Assembly: GCA_907164885.2 (NCBI GenBank)
Contig: OU015493.1
Coordinates: forward strand, 217,442,459-217,506,458
Source: Dolomedes plantarius
Taxonomy: Eukaryota; Arthropoda; Arachnida; Araneae; Dolomedidae
Reading direction: 5' to 3'
DNA: 64,000 bases
Shown: one piece after another, positions 23,477-35,939 of the stretch
Layout: each line of letters starts with the position of its first letter
How positions within the stretch are numbered: position 1 is the first letter of the stretch
Notes under the pieces: model-generated
Databases searched by the model: none
What the model saw: only the letters and a program-made list of their open reading frames with translations
Told to the model about the DNA's origin: nothing
Position numbers and translations under genes: made by a program

Positions 23477-23589
23477 TATCATATATATGTGCGTGTATTT
23501 CCCAAATTAACATCTATGAAACGTTTGACATTGACATTGTTGTCAAAGATTAAAAGTTTCTAACGTTGACTGTTGACAAAGTATTTTTA

Positions 23590-24009
23590 CCATGTTTTTA
23601 TTAACTTGCTTTCTTATTTGTTTGTGTCCCTTACAAATCTTGCAATCGATTTTTAACTAATTTCCCGACTAGCTAGACATTTGAAACTTTTGGAATAGCT
23701 CAGAACACGATGACAATGCATTTTTTAAATACTTTTAACCATCTTTAAGCAGAATTAAATTAATTTTCAGTTATTTTCAGTTATTTTGTTTTGTAGACTA
23801 GTGCAGCCATCTTTCGGCCGGAACGGGAACGAAAAGTTAAACTCAAGTTAACTTCCAATTAACTTCATTTTCATTCAAGTTGATGGGATAATTCATCAAA
23901 AAAAATTTTTTTAAAGTATTTATTAATATATAGAATTGTCAAGTTTATATGATTCAACAGAAAATTTTAAAACATGGTATATAAAAAGTTCTTTTTATCT
24001 TGTAATTAT
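23590..24009 (+). repeat. Repeat family R, copy 2
   Basis: Same landmarks and orientation as the copy at 5879-6325, with small indels. Confidence 0.8.
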
Positions 24010-24222
24010 AATTTTGCCGTTCTTTGCAAGCCTTTGCGCATATGGGGGAGTTCAAATCAAATGTAGCACACATGGAAACCTTGAGGGGGAATCTTTCGTA
24101 TTGATTTCATATTTATGTGCATTGGCGACTTTGCTGATAGTACTGAAAAGGTTTTTTTTTTTTGCTTATTAAAAGTTTTTGATGAAGCAAAGCTTTGATT
24201 TCCTAAAAGTACGTTATTCCAA

Positions 24223-24253
<31 letters not shown>

Positions 24254-24439
24254 GAACGTATGAAGAACAAAAACAAACACAGGAGCGTTTGTCACTACCC
24301 CTGCGTAGTTCAACTTTGAGGACTTTGACCTCGAAATAGAGACACCAGGACCTCGTAAAGGATTAAAAAATATAATTTTAGAGATCTTTTGGGAAGAGTT
24401 GCGTCCGTGGCTGATTTTAAAGAATTTCTTCTATTGTTG

Positions 24440-24511
<72 letters not shown>
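24223..24511. repeat. Microsatellites: (AAT)n, then (CA)n(TA)n
   Basis: An AAT run at about 24223-24251 and a CA-then-TA run at about 24442-24511. Confidence 0.9.
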
Positions 24512-24513
<2 letters not shown>

Positions 24514-25232
24514 TTAATCTGAACCATGTTCTTCAACTACAGAATGGGGTGAGTTTTGTTGTTGTTGCTGTTGATTTCAGTTTTTATTTGTAGATAAATG
24601 GTACATTAACTTTTGTTTTATTAGATAGTAATAGTAATTAATCATACTAGTAACTGATTATAATTTAAGTTTTAAATTAACTAACCTTAAGTATAACAGC
24701 TTTGTATAGCATCCGTTTTAAGCCTCTGCTCTAATTTGGTTTAACTGGTTGTGATCTGATTTTAAGTTGCCTAAATAATGAAAACGGGAATTGGGAAAAA
24801 GTGTGCAGTTTTCCTGAATTTCCAATACATGATAAAGGCACACTGAAATTTGGTCACGACAACTTTTGATTTTTTTTTAATAAGTATTGTTTAGAATATT
24901 AAATATTGTTTGGAATATTATATAAAGTGGCTGGTAATTTTTTTTTTCGTTGGCTGTTGAGTTTTGTTTTCAGGTTAATTAATATAAATTTAAACATTAA
25001 ATTTTTTAGAGTGTTTTTTTCTTAAAAGTTAATCCTTCTTTTAGTGTTAATTCGTTTTTGCTATATCCCATCCTACTGGTAATTTAATATGCTCTGTTTT
25101 GCCATTTCTTTCTATTTTCGTCGACTTTCACAGGAAACGGGGGGGGAAGCAATGGAATTGTTAAATTATTTTGCAGATGGCAGCAAACCGAATTTGGAAT
25201 CTTGATGATCCCTACGTGGATGGAGACAAAAC
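24512..25232. other. Unassigned intron 3 sequence
   Basis: AT-rich. Nothing recognised. Confidence 0.4.
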
Positions 25233-25240
25233 GTGTAGAT

Positions 25241-26060
25241 CAGCTGTGTCAAACTCAAAGGCTACCTTGGGCCAAACAAACAAAGTTTAACTATAGGTGG
25301 GCCGCAAAAAATCAATATTAATAGAAACGTAGGTTTATTTACCTAATTATATATATAATAGCCGTTGTCTCTGTATAACACTTCCGGGCTGTACTCATCT
25401 TTCAGTTGAAGCCCTCCGTAAACAAACAGCCGGTTAGGCTTAATTTCAATTTAAGATGTGGATCAGAATTTTTTCTTACCTAAAAACTAATATCTTCTCC
25501 ATCAAATCACGTTTGTTCAGCCTATTTTTCTATAAAACATTCAGAACTAAAAAAAATTGGATGTTTTTAGCTGTATATTTAACAGTTTTTAAAAATGTGT
25601 TTACTTTTGCGATGAATTCTGAAAGTAAACAAACTTGAATGTGAATGAATCAAGTAGCTCAAGTATTCATATCGCGTAGTGAGCTGTAAAAAATGGATGG
25701 CAGTCTACTACTCCAATCGCATGAAAAACTCAATAAATAAAAAATAATGAAAGGGTTTGTTTTTACAAGGTGTGGATTAAATGAAATATGTTAGATAATT
25801 CGGGATATTTTTTAACTTTCATATACTTTTTCCATTATGACGTCATTATTAGTATTATGACGTCAAAATGACGGGTTACCTTCTAGTTACAGTATATTCA
25901 ACATAAATATATGCATTTTGTTTAATAATAGCAAAAAAAAGTATCATTAAAAAAACATTTAGCGAATTCTTCCTTTCTTATTATAATTCTGCGTCGGTTA
26001 TTTTATTATATATTATTGTGTGTGCAATATATTGGCAGGGCCGCAAGTTTGACACCGCTG
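25241..26060. mobile_element. Non-autonomous hAT element, 8-bp TSD
   Basis: 820 bp with the target duplication GTGTAGAT at 25233-25240 and 26061-26068. Ends CAGCTGTGTCAAACT and CAGCGGTGTCAAACT are inverted repeats with one mismatch. Subterminal GGGCCGCAA words appear near both ends. No transposase remains. Confidence 0.9.
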
Positions 26061-26068
26061 GTGTAGAT

Positions 26069-26999
26069 TGTTGTGTCACAAAATCGAAATATTAAGCAAG
26101 AAACCAAGATCATAATCGAAAAATATATATCAACAGTCATCCATATGAATACTCCCCTATAGCTACTCCTAAATTTTGAAGAGTTTTCTGTCCGAAATTC
26201 ATAGCGTGCCGGCGGACTCTTTTTCGTACATCGTGCAGTTGGCGGAAGAAGAAAGCGGTGTTGAGTCCTAGTTGGGAGCGAAAGAGGGTTTTCGGAGGTG
26301 ATTCGGATGGAAGCCGGGCTGAAAGGTGGTCGACACTAGCTCCAGGGGAGAAGACGTGCCCTCGCTGAATCTGACGTTATACCAGCTCAACTTATCCAAG
26401 ATACAGGAAACGCCCAGAATGGAGATCCGAGAACGCAAGAGATTAAACTGATTTTTTTAGGGCATGCCCAACCCTAATCCTTTTCTTTCCTTTCCTTATT
26501 CGCTGCAGCGGTATGGTTTTCTTTTTTTTTATCATTTAATTTGATTGCTTAAAGATATTTTTTTATTCACCAGCCACTTCTCAGGACTGATAAATTTTGT
26601 GGATTTTTAATATGAATAAACCTGAGAGGCAATTGTGTCCTCTTGTACAATCTCTCAACGTTAAATAAATAATGTTATTTAATTTCTCTAAAATTGTGTT
26701 ATGTCGTTTCTGCCTCTCGGTAATGTTTTAAATTTTATTTTCCAGCCCTTTCCTTTTTTTTTTTACTTTCTTTTTAGCTTTTCTTTCAGGTTTTCCTATA
26801 GCTTAGGGAACTTAATTTCATAAGTTTTTATTTTGATTCGTAATTCATAATGGGTGCATCCGTTAGAGCTTGCAGATTTTGGTTATCGCACAAAACACAA
26901 CGCAAATTTAACATCTAAGCTAACATAACCACTAGGTCATTTATAACGGCATTTCCGTCAGTATTTCTTCATTAATTACTTCAAATTACCCTGAAACAA

Positions 27000-27000
<1 letters not shown>
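26069..27000. other. Unassigned intron 3 sequence
   Basis: 26200-26430 is GC-richer than its surroundings and may be an old retroposon or gene fragment, but no frame reads convincingly. Confidence 0.35.

Positions 27001-27061
<61 letters not shown>
27001..27061. repeat. (CA)n(TA)n microsatellite
   Basis: About 11 CA and 19 TA units. A shorter CA run lies at about 27338-27359. Confidence 0.9.
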
Positions 27062-27065
<4 letters not shown>

Positions 27066-27336
27066 CTTGAAAAGAAACCCTTGGACGCCTACATACCTCA
27101 CGTCGCCAGAGGAGAAACACCAGTGACGTAGATGATGACGTCACGCGTTGCCAAACGCGAGAAGAGAACCAAAATTAGATTCGAAGAGGAACCCTCGACT
27201 GTTGGCACGTTAATGATGATGTAAACGAAGTGTTATGTTCTTTAAATGTTTACGTGTAATTGTCCTTAATGTCTTATTAAATGCGTGTTTGTCAAGTTCG
27301 ACTCTTCATTAGAAGTTTCAAGCAGTGTGGTTCTTT

Positions 27337-27369
<33 letters not shown>

Positions 27370-27413
27370 CACCACAAATGGTATATATGTATGGTATATA
27401 TGTATGGTATATA

Positions 27414-28179
27414 CAGTATGCCCACTAAAGTCCCTTCCCACCCTCTTAACTTCGGAACTGCTGCTGCTATATTCATAAAAGTGGTGTCTAGGTATAGTAA
27501 AGTAGCCATGCGCTACTTAATAAAACCACCTACCGCTCCACCTGGTGGAAAACATCGGAGTTAGCATTCCTATCTCGAAAACGGAATGAGATAGAGGAAA
27601 AAATTGATTTACAAAGTTGTAGAGCATTATCGAATTAGTAAGAAAAGACACCTTGTGGACATTAATGCGAAGAATAGAATGGTTAAAAAGCGCATTTGTT
27701 TTTTCGTGATTTCCTACACTGTGACGTCACAAAACTTGAACGGAAGGAGAAATGATTATCTTTCGGGCAAAACACGACACCGCAATGACGGTGAGAAGTT
27801 TGAACATCTCAAATAAAGGTATATTGTTAAAACTAGTTGTTTTTTCTTTCTCAGATCGTTTTGTCACGTCACAATGTAGGAAATCACGAAAAAACAAATG
27901 CGCGTTTTCACCGTTCTATTTTTTCCACTAATGTCCCCAAGGTATCTATTTGTACTAAATCGATGATTTTCTACAACTTTGTAAATCACCTTTTTTCCCT
28001 ATTTCGTTCCATTTTCGAGTTAGGAATGCTAACTCCGCAGTTTTCCACCAGGTGGCGCAGTAGGTGGTTTTATTCAGTAGCGCATGGCTACTTTACTATA
28101 CCTAGACACCACTTTTATGAATATAGCAGCAGCCGTTCCGAAGTTAAGAGGGTGGGAAGGGACTTTAGTGGCCATACTG
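27414..28179. mobile_element. 766-bp foldback element, arms over 300 bp
   Basis: TA lies on both sides (27412-27413, 28180-28181). The arms begin CAGTATGCCCACTAAAGTCC and CAGTATGGCCACTAAAGTCC and stay inverted repeats for roughly 320 bp, with scattered differences, leaving a centre of about 100 bp. The CAGT start and TA flanks suggest a Tc1/mariner-driven MITE. No coding content. It sits within a TATATG-rich stretch. Confidence 0.85.
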
Positions 28180-28672
28180 TATGTATATATATATATACCA
28201 TCAAAAATAGGGTGCTTTTGTTACATTGGCTCACATTGCGACTACCGATAGATTTGATACTTGAGAAATTCAATTGACATTTTGAGTGTAATGTACAGTT
28301 TTCATTCGTGCCGCGTATGAGCGAAATCAAGACAAACGGTTTCATGACGTCTCAGGTAGTTTCAATTCTTCCGTAAATAAATCTAAGATAATAGTTCCAT
28401 TCTTTTTCAATGGGCGTGAAATTTGGCAAAATGTTTTATTCAGCCTAAGATAATTCATTTTTTTCCTATGAATATTTATTTGTTTTATTATCATACCCTC
28501 ACTCATTTATTTTTAAAACAGCGAGTCATTTAATATCGTAAAAGTTCGGCGTTCTGCATTATTCAATTTTTCTTGGGACCTCATTAGTCTAAAGGATATC
28601 TTTAATTGAATGCTCGAGGGCTGCCATTTGCTCTCATTTCAGTAAGTACTGAATGCTACTTTCAACGTTATT
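28180..28672. other. Unassigned intron 3 sequence
   Basis: AT-rich; nothing recognised. Confidence 0.4.
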
Positions 28673-30102
28673 TTACCGGTTGTCTATGCACGTTTTTCAA
28701 CTGTATGAAGTTTCAGAAGAAGACAGGGAAGGAGATGGATGTCAAGCATCTACCGACGGACCAAGCAAGTCTTAAGTAGATATAAAGCAGAAATTGAGAA
28801 AATAATAAGGACTACGGCCTATGGTTGTATGGAGACTAGGGCTCCTCTGTCCTACACTGATGATGATTGCGATTTAGATCTCGATGGAAATTGATTGTAA
28901 TATATATATTGTTATGAGTTTGTTTTACTGCTCAAGTTTGAGCAATACTTCTAGATCTTATTTTATCTTAGTGTTTTAATACTTATGTTGTTGTTACCTG
29001 TACAAGTTATGCAGGTCTTCTGTACATATCATTCTAGAACTAATTTAAATAAAGTCGGAGAGCGAAATGAGGTGGTGGCTGCGGACGGAATAGGATAAGA
29101 ATATATGGGATTGTTAAGACTCTGGCTCTTGGATGACTGATCGTAAGACCGCTAGCGGGTGGTGTTGTGGCATCACGATAGGTTGTTAAGGCTAGTCTCT
29201 GAGGCTGTTTTAAAATTACTATTACTGAATTCATGACCAAGAAAGACAGAGTCCAAATTATAGTGAAAAGGCCAATTCTTTAAACAGAAACTTAACAAGG
29301 AAATTTATTTACAGAAAAAAATTAAACATTAAACCATTGCAACATATTCAATTAATTTAAGTGTAGATTTGCAGCGTACGCTCCCAGACCCATGGTCTCA
29401 ACAGGAGCTTCCAAAAAAACACGTCTGCCTAGCTTGATGTTACATGACAATCTCTCTCAAATTCTCCTACTCTCTGACTGTCTCTCGGCTTGAAACCTTC
29501 GGTGGCGGCCGTCTTCTTAGAAATTGCTTTCCCAAATCCGGGGGGGGGGGGGTCGGTCGGCAGATTATCGGCTGACAGCTCTTCTTAACGCCGAAACTTT
29601 ATTACATTCCAGTTACAAAGTCACATAGAGCCAACGCTAAGAAAGACAGCTTTACGACAGTGATGGGAGACGCTTCTGTTTACCAAACAGTTACCCCCAC
29701 AGCTTGCTAGAGAAACCGCTATGCCTGGGATTAACTTTCAGGTCAAAAACTCTGGCGGCATTTGTTGGTATCGTTTTTTAATCCCCTACAGAATTTTAGA
29801 ATGCAGGTGTAAGCATGGCTCGTGTCTTTTAAATCTAGCAGCTGGGGAAGGCTCTTCGCAGATCGTGGGAACCGCACAAAATACGTGACGCCACAGTGTC
29901 AAGTGGCATTGATAGGATATAGATGGTGAGAAGTGACCGGCTGACGCGGGGCGGAGATTATGGCCAGTGTTTGGTCCTGTGGATCCAGAGTCGAGCGGGT
30001 TACCATCGTGGCGACCAGGAATCAGCGGTCAATTTATGCCGTATAGGCTAACCGCCGAGGTCGGCTCAATTTCTTTAATCTTACCGGTTGTCTATGCACG
30101 TT
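28673..30102. mobile_element. Insertion flanked by identical 22-bp direct repeats
   Basis: TTACCGGTTGTCTATGCACG plus TT occurs at 28673-28694 and again at 30081-30102, bounding about 1.39 kb. The insert is GC-richer than its surroundings in its right two thirds, contains an 11-G run near 29540, and has AATAAA near 29047. A long target duplication like this fits an LTR-less retroposon or similar, but I find no coding domain, A-tail or LTR pair. Confidence 0.55.
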
Positions 30103-30344
30103 CATCCCATCCGTTGTAAGGCCTTTTTCTCATTGCTTCCGAAACGGGTCGTCAATGATAAAAAAATTTAACCCATGACGGAGTTTAATGGTTACCTACC
30201 AGAATACCAAATCCTGAATTTGCAGCTGCAGTTGACAGGTGGTAAATATACATAATTATAAGTATAAATTGGGGTAATTCTAAACTTGTATAATTTATTT
30301 ACATAGATACATACAATAAGGAACACAAATATTTTAATTTTCAG

Positions 30345-30571
30345 GCTCTTTTAAGCCAGAAGTATGGAACCAGCATAGTAACTTCGATGACCGCACGAAT
30401 CATATTGAAGGTTGGCATCATGCCTTAAACAGTGCAGTTGGAAAATCGCATGTTAATATTTATGAATTCATAAATCAAGTAAAAATACAGCATGAGAACA
30501 CTGAGAATCAAATGGCATTATTGGATGCAGGCAATAAATTACCTAGAGTGAAAAAAACATTTAAAAAGTAA
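30345..30571 (+). pseudogene. Transposase C-terminal fragment (MULE-type host family)
   Basis: A 75-residue frame follows a good acceptor (TTTTAATTTTCAG|GCTC): FDDRTNHIEGWHHALNSAVG, HVNIYEFINQVKIQHENTEN and KLPRVKKTFKK, then stop at 30569-30571. I recall the NHxEGWHxxLN motif from the end of MULE-domain proteins that are abundant in arthropods. No upstream catalytic domain or inverted repeats are nearby. Confidence 0.55.
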
Positions 30572-30895
30572 TGAAAAAGTAAAGTGACTATATAAACGAA
30601 TAAATAACACTGCAAGCATTTATGTCTGCTGTTGGTTATTGTTTTGTATTATTTATTATATTAATAAAACATGCTTTAATTTTAGTGTTAACCGTTAAAG
30701 CACTTTTTTTCAGAAATATATTTGTTTTGTTTTTAATATTCGGAATTCGGGCTTTCGGTGAATTCCGATTAATTCGGAATTCGGGCTTTTGGTGAGTCAC
30801 CAGTTTAAACTCGCTGACGTCATCCGTTGGATTTGACTCCAGTTCAACGCCGACGGATGTCGCCACGTGATATGTCAATGTGAGCGAGTGCTTAC

Positions 30896-31155
30896 CTTCT
30901 TGGCGCCAGGCGGCGTCGCCTCGAGCGGCCTCATGAGCGCCCCGAAGACGGCGCAGTTGAGGGCCATCCCTGCCAGGATGAGCAGGGCCCCTTTCCAGTC
31001 GTAGGTCTCGAGCAGGAACTGCGTGAGGGGCGCGAAGACGAACGCCCCCATGCCGGAGCCGCAGACCGCGATGCCCGTGGCGAAGGCGCGCTTCGTAGAG
31101 AAGTAGTAGCCCACGCTCACGATGGCCGGCAGGTAGATCAGGCCGAAGCCGATGC
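30896..31155 (-). CDS. MCT-like transporter exon 3 (TM4-TM6, second MCT motif)
   Basis: 260 bases, phase 1 in and phase 0 out, residues 160-246. Acceptor GTTCCCCCAG|GCATCGG and donor GCCAAGAAG|GTAAGC are strong. The peptide holds the second MCT signature around YYFSTKRAFATGIAVCGSG (about residues 176-194), with TM4, TM5 and TM6 on either side, and ends in a basic stretch (PPGAKK) that opens the central cytoplasmic loop. Third-position GC is very high compared with the AT-rich introns, consistent with selection on a functional gene. Confidence 0.92.
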
Positions 31156-32619
31156 CTGGGGGAACAAACAACTTATAAACAAACATCATTCCTCGCCAAT
31201 CCATAAAAATACAAAATCAACGTAGAAACTTGGTCCACAGATATCCTTAAGATACAGATCGAACCATTAGGCTCGTGTGCACCGAGCCTTAATCGTGTGG
31301 GTCCTCACCTGAATTATGCTGGTCTTACCTTTGTTCCCGATTTATGGTGTAACGAAACGTTCTTATTTTTAAGAAAACACGTGCTTCGTAAAAATATTGT
31401 TAAAAAAAAAATAGTTTATATTTATAGAGTGAAAAATTGAACATACATGTTTTGCCAAAATAGGGCGTAAAACATTAATGACTTCGACAATCCTCGCGTG
31501 GAATTCCAAGGGAACGGAGGGTTTAGTTTACATCCCTTTGTAAACTAAACTATTTTATCAGTGCCGAAAGGTGACCTTGCCGTTTAGTGCCGCAATAGAC
31601 TAGGCGCAGAGACTCTTCTGATTACTTCGGGGAAGGAATATCCTTTTGAAAAGTCCTCCCTCGTTGACAATGATGGTCCCCATGACAAAGCCTAGTGCAT
31701 ACTGTCCGGAGCCACGGGAAGACTTGGACGGTGAACCGTAAAGGAGAGGCGTGTTCGACACTCGACCCCCCGCCCCCAGAAGGAAATAATAGAAGATATA
31801 CTCTACACCCCGAGCGGTAGTCTTCAGTTGTTCGTTATTTTTCGAGATGATAGGTGAGCCTGAATAGTAGATCCCTGAAACGGACGCGTGCCTCGCCAGA
31901 ATGGAGAATCCCGCCAACTCAACATGACATCGCGGGCCCTAATTTTTTTGTAATTTTAATATTATTTTGTACGGTGTACAGTTGCCTTATTTACCCAAGA
32001 AGACCAAATAATTGTGTTGGTTAAATTTAAAGGCTGCCAGTCTCATTTTAGGCAAAGTCCTTACAATGTTTTTTTTTTCTAAAATCTTGTTGAAAATTAT
32101 TATTATTGGTGCTGAATTATTATTATTATTCGCATCCAGATGACTATAAACTCTCTGAAAAAAAGTTTTCATGACGAGAAAAAGGTCGCAATCAACAACA
32201 GCGCGCGCTTTAGCCATGACATGCATTCACGTCTCCGGTCCACGAGCGCTGGCTATACCGAGACATTCGTTCTCCGGTCCAGAATGTGTTAAAATACCTC
32301 CCAGCGAGGTGGATATAAAATGATGCGTATCAAGAAATTTCCAATCATAACTTGTCCTGAAAGCCCTTCTGATAACGTGAAGGAATCATATATTTTATAT
32401 ATTATGTATGTGTGGGGTCTTTTTCAGAAGAGCTTTCGGCAGGGAGAAATTAAGGATAGGAGGTCCGATTTTCCCTAATTTGGACCAAATGGCTGGGGAA
32501 GAAGCAAGCGGACGGCTGAGCATCATTTAGGTTCCAGGTTTCCAATTAGGGAAGCCCTATTGTTGTCCCATTGGTTGTTCCAAACAGGCTGTCCAGTTTG
32601 GAAGGGTGGAAAGACCGTC
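31156..32619. other. Unassigned intron 2 sequence with one open frame
   Basis: 31600-31917 on the minus strand is open for 105 residues (contains SKSSRGSGQYALGF) and is GC-richer than its surroundings, but has no recognised domain or good splice sites in transporter phase. The 17-bp word GCTCGTGTGCACCGAGC at 31272-31288 also occurs at 788-804. Confidence 0.4.
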
Positions 32620-32628
32620 CCTCCGGCT

Positions 32629-34018
32629 GCATATTACCATTCCTTACATGAATTCACGCCATTACATCGTTTGGCGGTTGCTGATTGGTCAATTGAGTTT
32701 GCATCGGCAATTGCCATAATATTTGATCCTACGTGCATTTTAAATGAAATAAATGCTAAAATATATTTCTTAGTTGCTTTCATTTCGATAATTGCATTAT
32801 ATTTGACCCTAAGCGTATTTTAAATGAGATAAAATCTATTTTTTAGTTGCTTTCATCTTTATATATTTTTTACGCCATATTTTACAAGGAACGTGAATTT
32901 TTTTAAGTGGCGCCACCTATTAATGTAAAAGTAATTTAAACTGACGAGCTATTTGTAAAAGAAATTTTCGCCATAAATGCCTTCATATTTCTTTTTTTGT
33001 GCATGGAAAATTTTAAGAAATTACCAATTTCCGTAGTAATTTCACTGTAAAATTTTAGGAGTAGAATAAAATAGAGTAAATATTACTCAAAATTGAATTT
33101 TTTCTTAAATTTATATGTTATATTAAATAGAAGGAAAGATATTTTCTTTTTTTTTAAATTTAAATGTTGAATAAAAAAAATGAAAGCTTTATTTATTTTT
33201 AAATTTAAATGTTGAATTTCAAAAAAAAAATTGTTTATTTTTTTAAATTAAAATCTTAATTGCAAGATGCAAATTATGTATTTTTTGCTGTTTTGAACAC
33301 TTTAGTTTTTTAACCTTACTCTTAAAAAATAAAAATTACCAAAAATAGTGATGGAAGTTTTGGGGATACTCTAGATTTGTGTGCACATCCGCCATCTTGG
33401 ATTTTTTTTTTTCGCCTATTTTGGCGATTTTACTGTGGAGGAGTTCAAATTTATCACTAACGTGTTTTAATCGGTGTTTTCAAAACACTGGACTTTTTTT
33501 TAGCGTTTTTAATTAAAAAAAAAACCATTTTAAATTAAATTACTTTTAAGTCCAGTATTTGAATGATTTACTTTTAAGTCCTTATTTTTAAGGACTTACT
33601 TTTAAGTCCAGTATTTGAATGATTTACTTTTAAATCCTTATTTTTAAGGACTTCCTTTTAAGTCCAGTATTTGAATGATTTTTTCGAAGTTTCATAATTA
33701 AAATTGTTACTTTTAAGTTGTTACTTAAAAGTCCAAATAAATTCTAAATCCAGCGTTTTGAAAACAGCCCTTAAAATGCGTTGGCGAGAAGTTTTCCACT
33801 CCTCCAAACACAATAAAATCGCCAAAATTGGCGCCAAAAAATCCAAGATGGCGGACTTGCACACATATCTAGAGTAGTCCCGAAGTTTTGATTCTTGAAA
33901 ACATGCTTTCATAAGCATCAGCGCACCAAATACACAAATACCGATGTAAACACAATTGACCAATCAGCAGCCGCAAACGATGTAATGGCGTGAATTCATG
34001 TAAGGAATGGTAATATGC
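32629..34018. mobile_element. Long-TIR element, 9-bp TSD, interrupted left arm
   Basis: CCTCCGGCT flanks both sides (32620-32628, 34019-34027). The ends are inverted repeats starting GCATATTACCATTCC, nearly identical for about 70 bp. The right arm continues to about 33740. Its continuation is found on the left only at about 33352-33500 (shared CATCTTGGATTTTTT), so about 620 bp of AT-rich sequence interrupts the left arm. The centre holds a roughly 66-bp tandem repeat (33540-33690) containing TTTTAAGTCCAGTATTTGAA. Long TIRs with a 9-bp duplication fit Mutator-like elements. No protein is encoded. Confidence 0.8.
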
Positions 34019-34264
34019 CCTCCGGCTAGCCAGATGATGAAACTGCAATCGCCGATCGTGGGAACGTCAGACAGAAAATTCGAGAAACGGAATTTTCCAG
34101 ATCCTTCCGGAAAGATGAAAGAGAATAAAAAGCAGGAAACGGACGGTGGCAGAGATGGAGAGAGAGAATGAGAGACCAGAACCAGAGGCTGCCGGGTGAT
34201 CTTCTGGTGAGACGTTACGAGCTGCGAGCATTTTGCTCCGGTGTTTTGGCTATGTATTGTTTTA

Positions 34265-34730
34265 GCCATATTTTTATTAACTCGCTTCCTTGTTTGTTTG
34301 TGTGGGTGTTTGTCCAGTACAAACTTTGCAATCGATTTTTAACTAATTTCCCGACTAGCTAGACATTTGAAAGTTTTAGAACAGCTCAGAACACGATGGC
34401 AGTGAATTATTTTAATACTTTAGCCATCTTTAAGTAGAATTGAATTCATTTTCAGTTAATTTTGTTGTGTAGAATGGTGCAGCCATCTCTCGGCCGGGAC
34501 GGGAATGAAAAGTTAAGCGCAAGTTAACTTCCAATTCTCGAGCTAAACGATTGATTACGCATTTGATACCTCTTTATTACGCATCTGATCACTTTCTTTC
34601 AAGTTGATGGGATAATTCATCAAAAAAAATTTAAAGTATTTATTAATACATAGATTTGTCAAGTTTATATGATTCAACAGAAAATTTAAAAACATGGTAC
34701 ATAAAAAGTTCTTTTTATCTTGTAATTATT
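34265..34730 (+). repeat. Repeat family R, copy 3
   Basis: Longest copy. It has about 45 extra bases (near 34540-34590, TTGATTACGCATTTGAT region) between two shared blocks. Orientation matches the others. Confidence 0.8.
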
Positions 34731-35169
34731 TAGCCATGAGATTAGCTCTCTCTACTCGTAGAGTGCATATCTCCTAATCTTTGTTGTAAATTCGTAGATA
34801 CTATCATATATATAGTCTAGTAGTCCAATAAAGGACTTTAATTTAATATAGAGTCTCTGGTCTTTTATTTCCCATGATGAGTATCTCATTTATTTTGGTT
34901 GCTGTGGGCCACGACTCCTCATCCTCTTTGGCTCTATGCGACTGAAGAAAACAGCTGTTGAAACAAAAATTTATTAGTGACGAAATTTTTTTACTCCTGT
35001 AAAAGTTAACTTTCTATCTCTTGATAAGGAATCTACTGGTACTCGTTACTTATGAAATATTTTACTGTGAAATTGCAGAAAATTATACGATTTTATTTCA
35101 TAAACATATACCTCTTTTTTGGTTGTAGTCCGAGATGTTGAATAACTTTTCTTACATAAAATAATTTAA

Positions 35170-35935
35170 GGGGGCATACCACCTTTGAAACTTCAAAAAA
35201 TCAATTTTTGGTTTTTCCTATATTCTGATTTTTCCGACATTTCTGAACAATATGCAAAAAAACGCATAAAAAATGCGCATTATTTCTCGAGTTATGAGAG
35301 TTTACTCTGTTGCCATGGCCATGTACATTCCAACTTTAACTTCAGTTTTCTCAAATATGTAAATTTTTGGATTACGCGCACTGTTACTCCCAAACTATGT
35401 GTTCTAGACACACAGTATTTTTATCAGATTTGTATTTTAAGCTTCTTTACATATTAAAACCAAAAAAATTAAAATAAATTTGTTAAAAAAATTTTTGCAC
35501 TTGAAAATGTTTTTAAAAAATTGCTAAATTTTATTTTTTTTTAATTTTAAGTAATTGAAACTATATTTTTGGATTTAAACTATATTTTTTTAATATTGTT
35601 TGGTTTTACATGAAACTTGAGTATATTATTAATTTAATTTGACCAAAAAATAGTTTCTGTATGCATATTTCTTAATTTTATTATGCGCGAAACATCCAAT
35701 GATTTGTTTCCCTTTTTAGTAATGTGTACATTTAAAAATAAAATCTAAAAATTATTTATGGATTTACAAGCTCTATTTTTGTATAAAATAAAACTAAAGA
35801 ATTGTAATTTTGATATAAAACAAAAAAATTATATATATATATATATATATACGTATTAATATTATTGGAATTTCAGTAGCTCGAATTTGATCATGTGTAC
35901 GGTCATTTCAGTGTAGTCAAAGGTAGTATGCCCCC
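35170..35935. mobile_element. TTAA-flanked MITE
   Basis: 766 bp, TTAA at 35166-35169 and 35936-35939, ends GGGGGCATACCACCTTTGA and inverse TCAAAGGTAGTATGCCCCC (one mismatch). AT-rich interior with a small TA run at 35831-35851. No coding content. Its end sequence differs from families A, C and H. Confidence 0.85.
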
Positions 35936-35939
35936 TTAA

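Noticed and set aside
29535..29550. G-run as a regulatory G-quadruplex
   Set aside because: A single homopolymer run, prone to assembly error, with no supporting G-tracts nearby.
31600..31917. Extra transporter exon
   Set aside because: Exons 2 and 3 already join directly in matching phase with conserved sequence across the junction; the peptide is not transporter-like.
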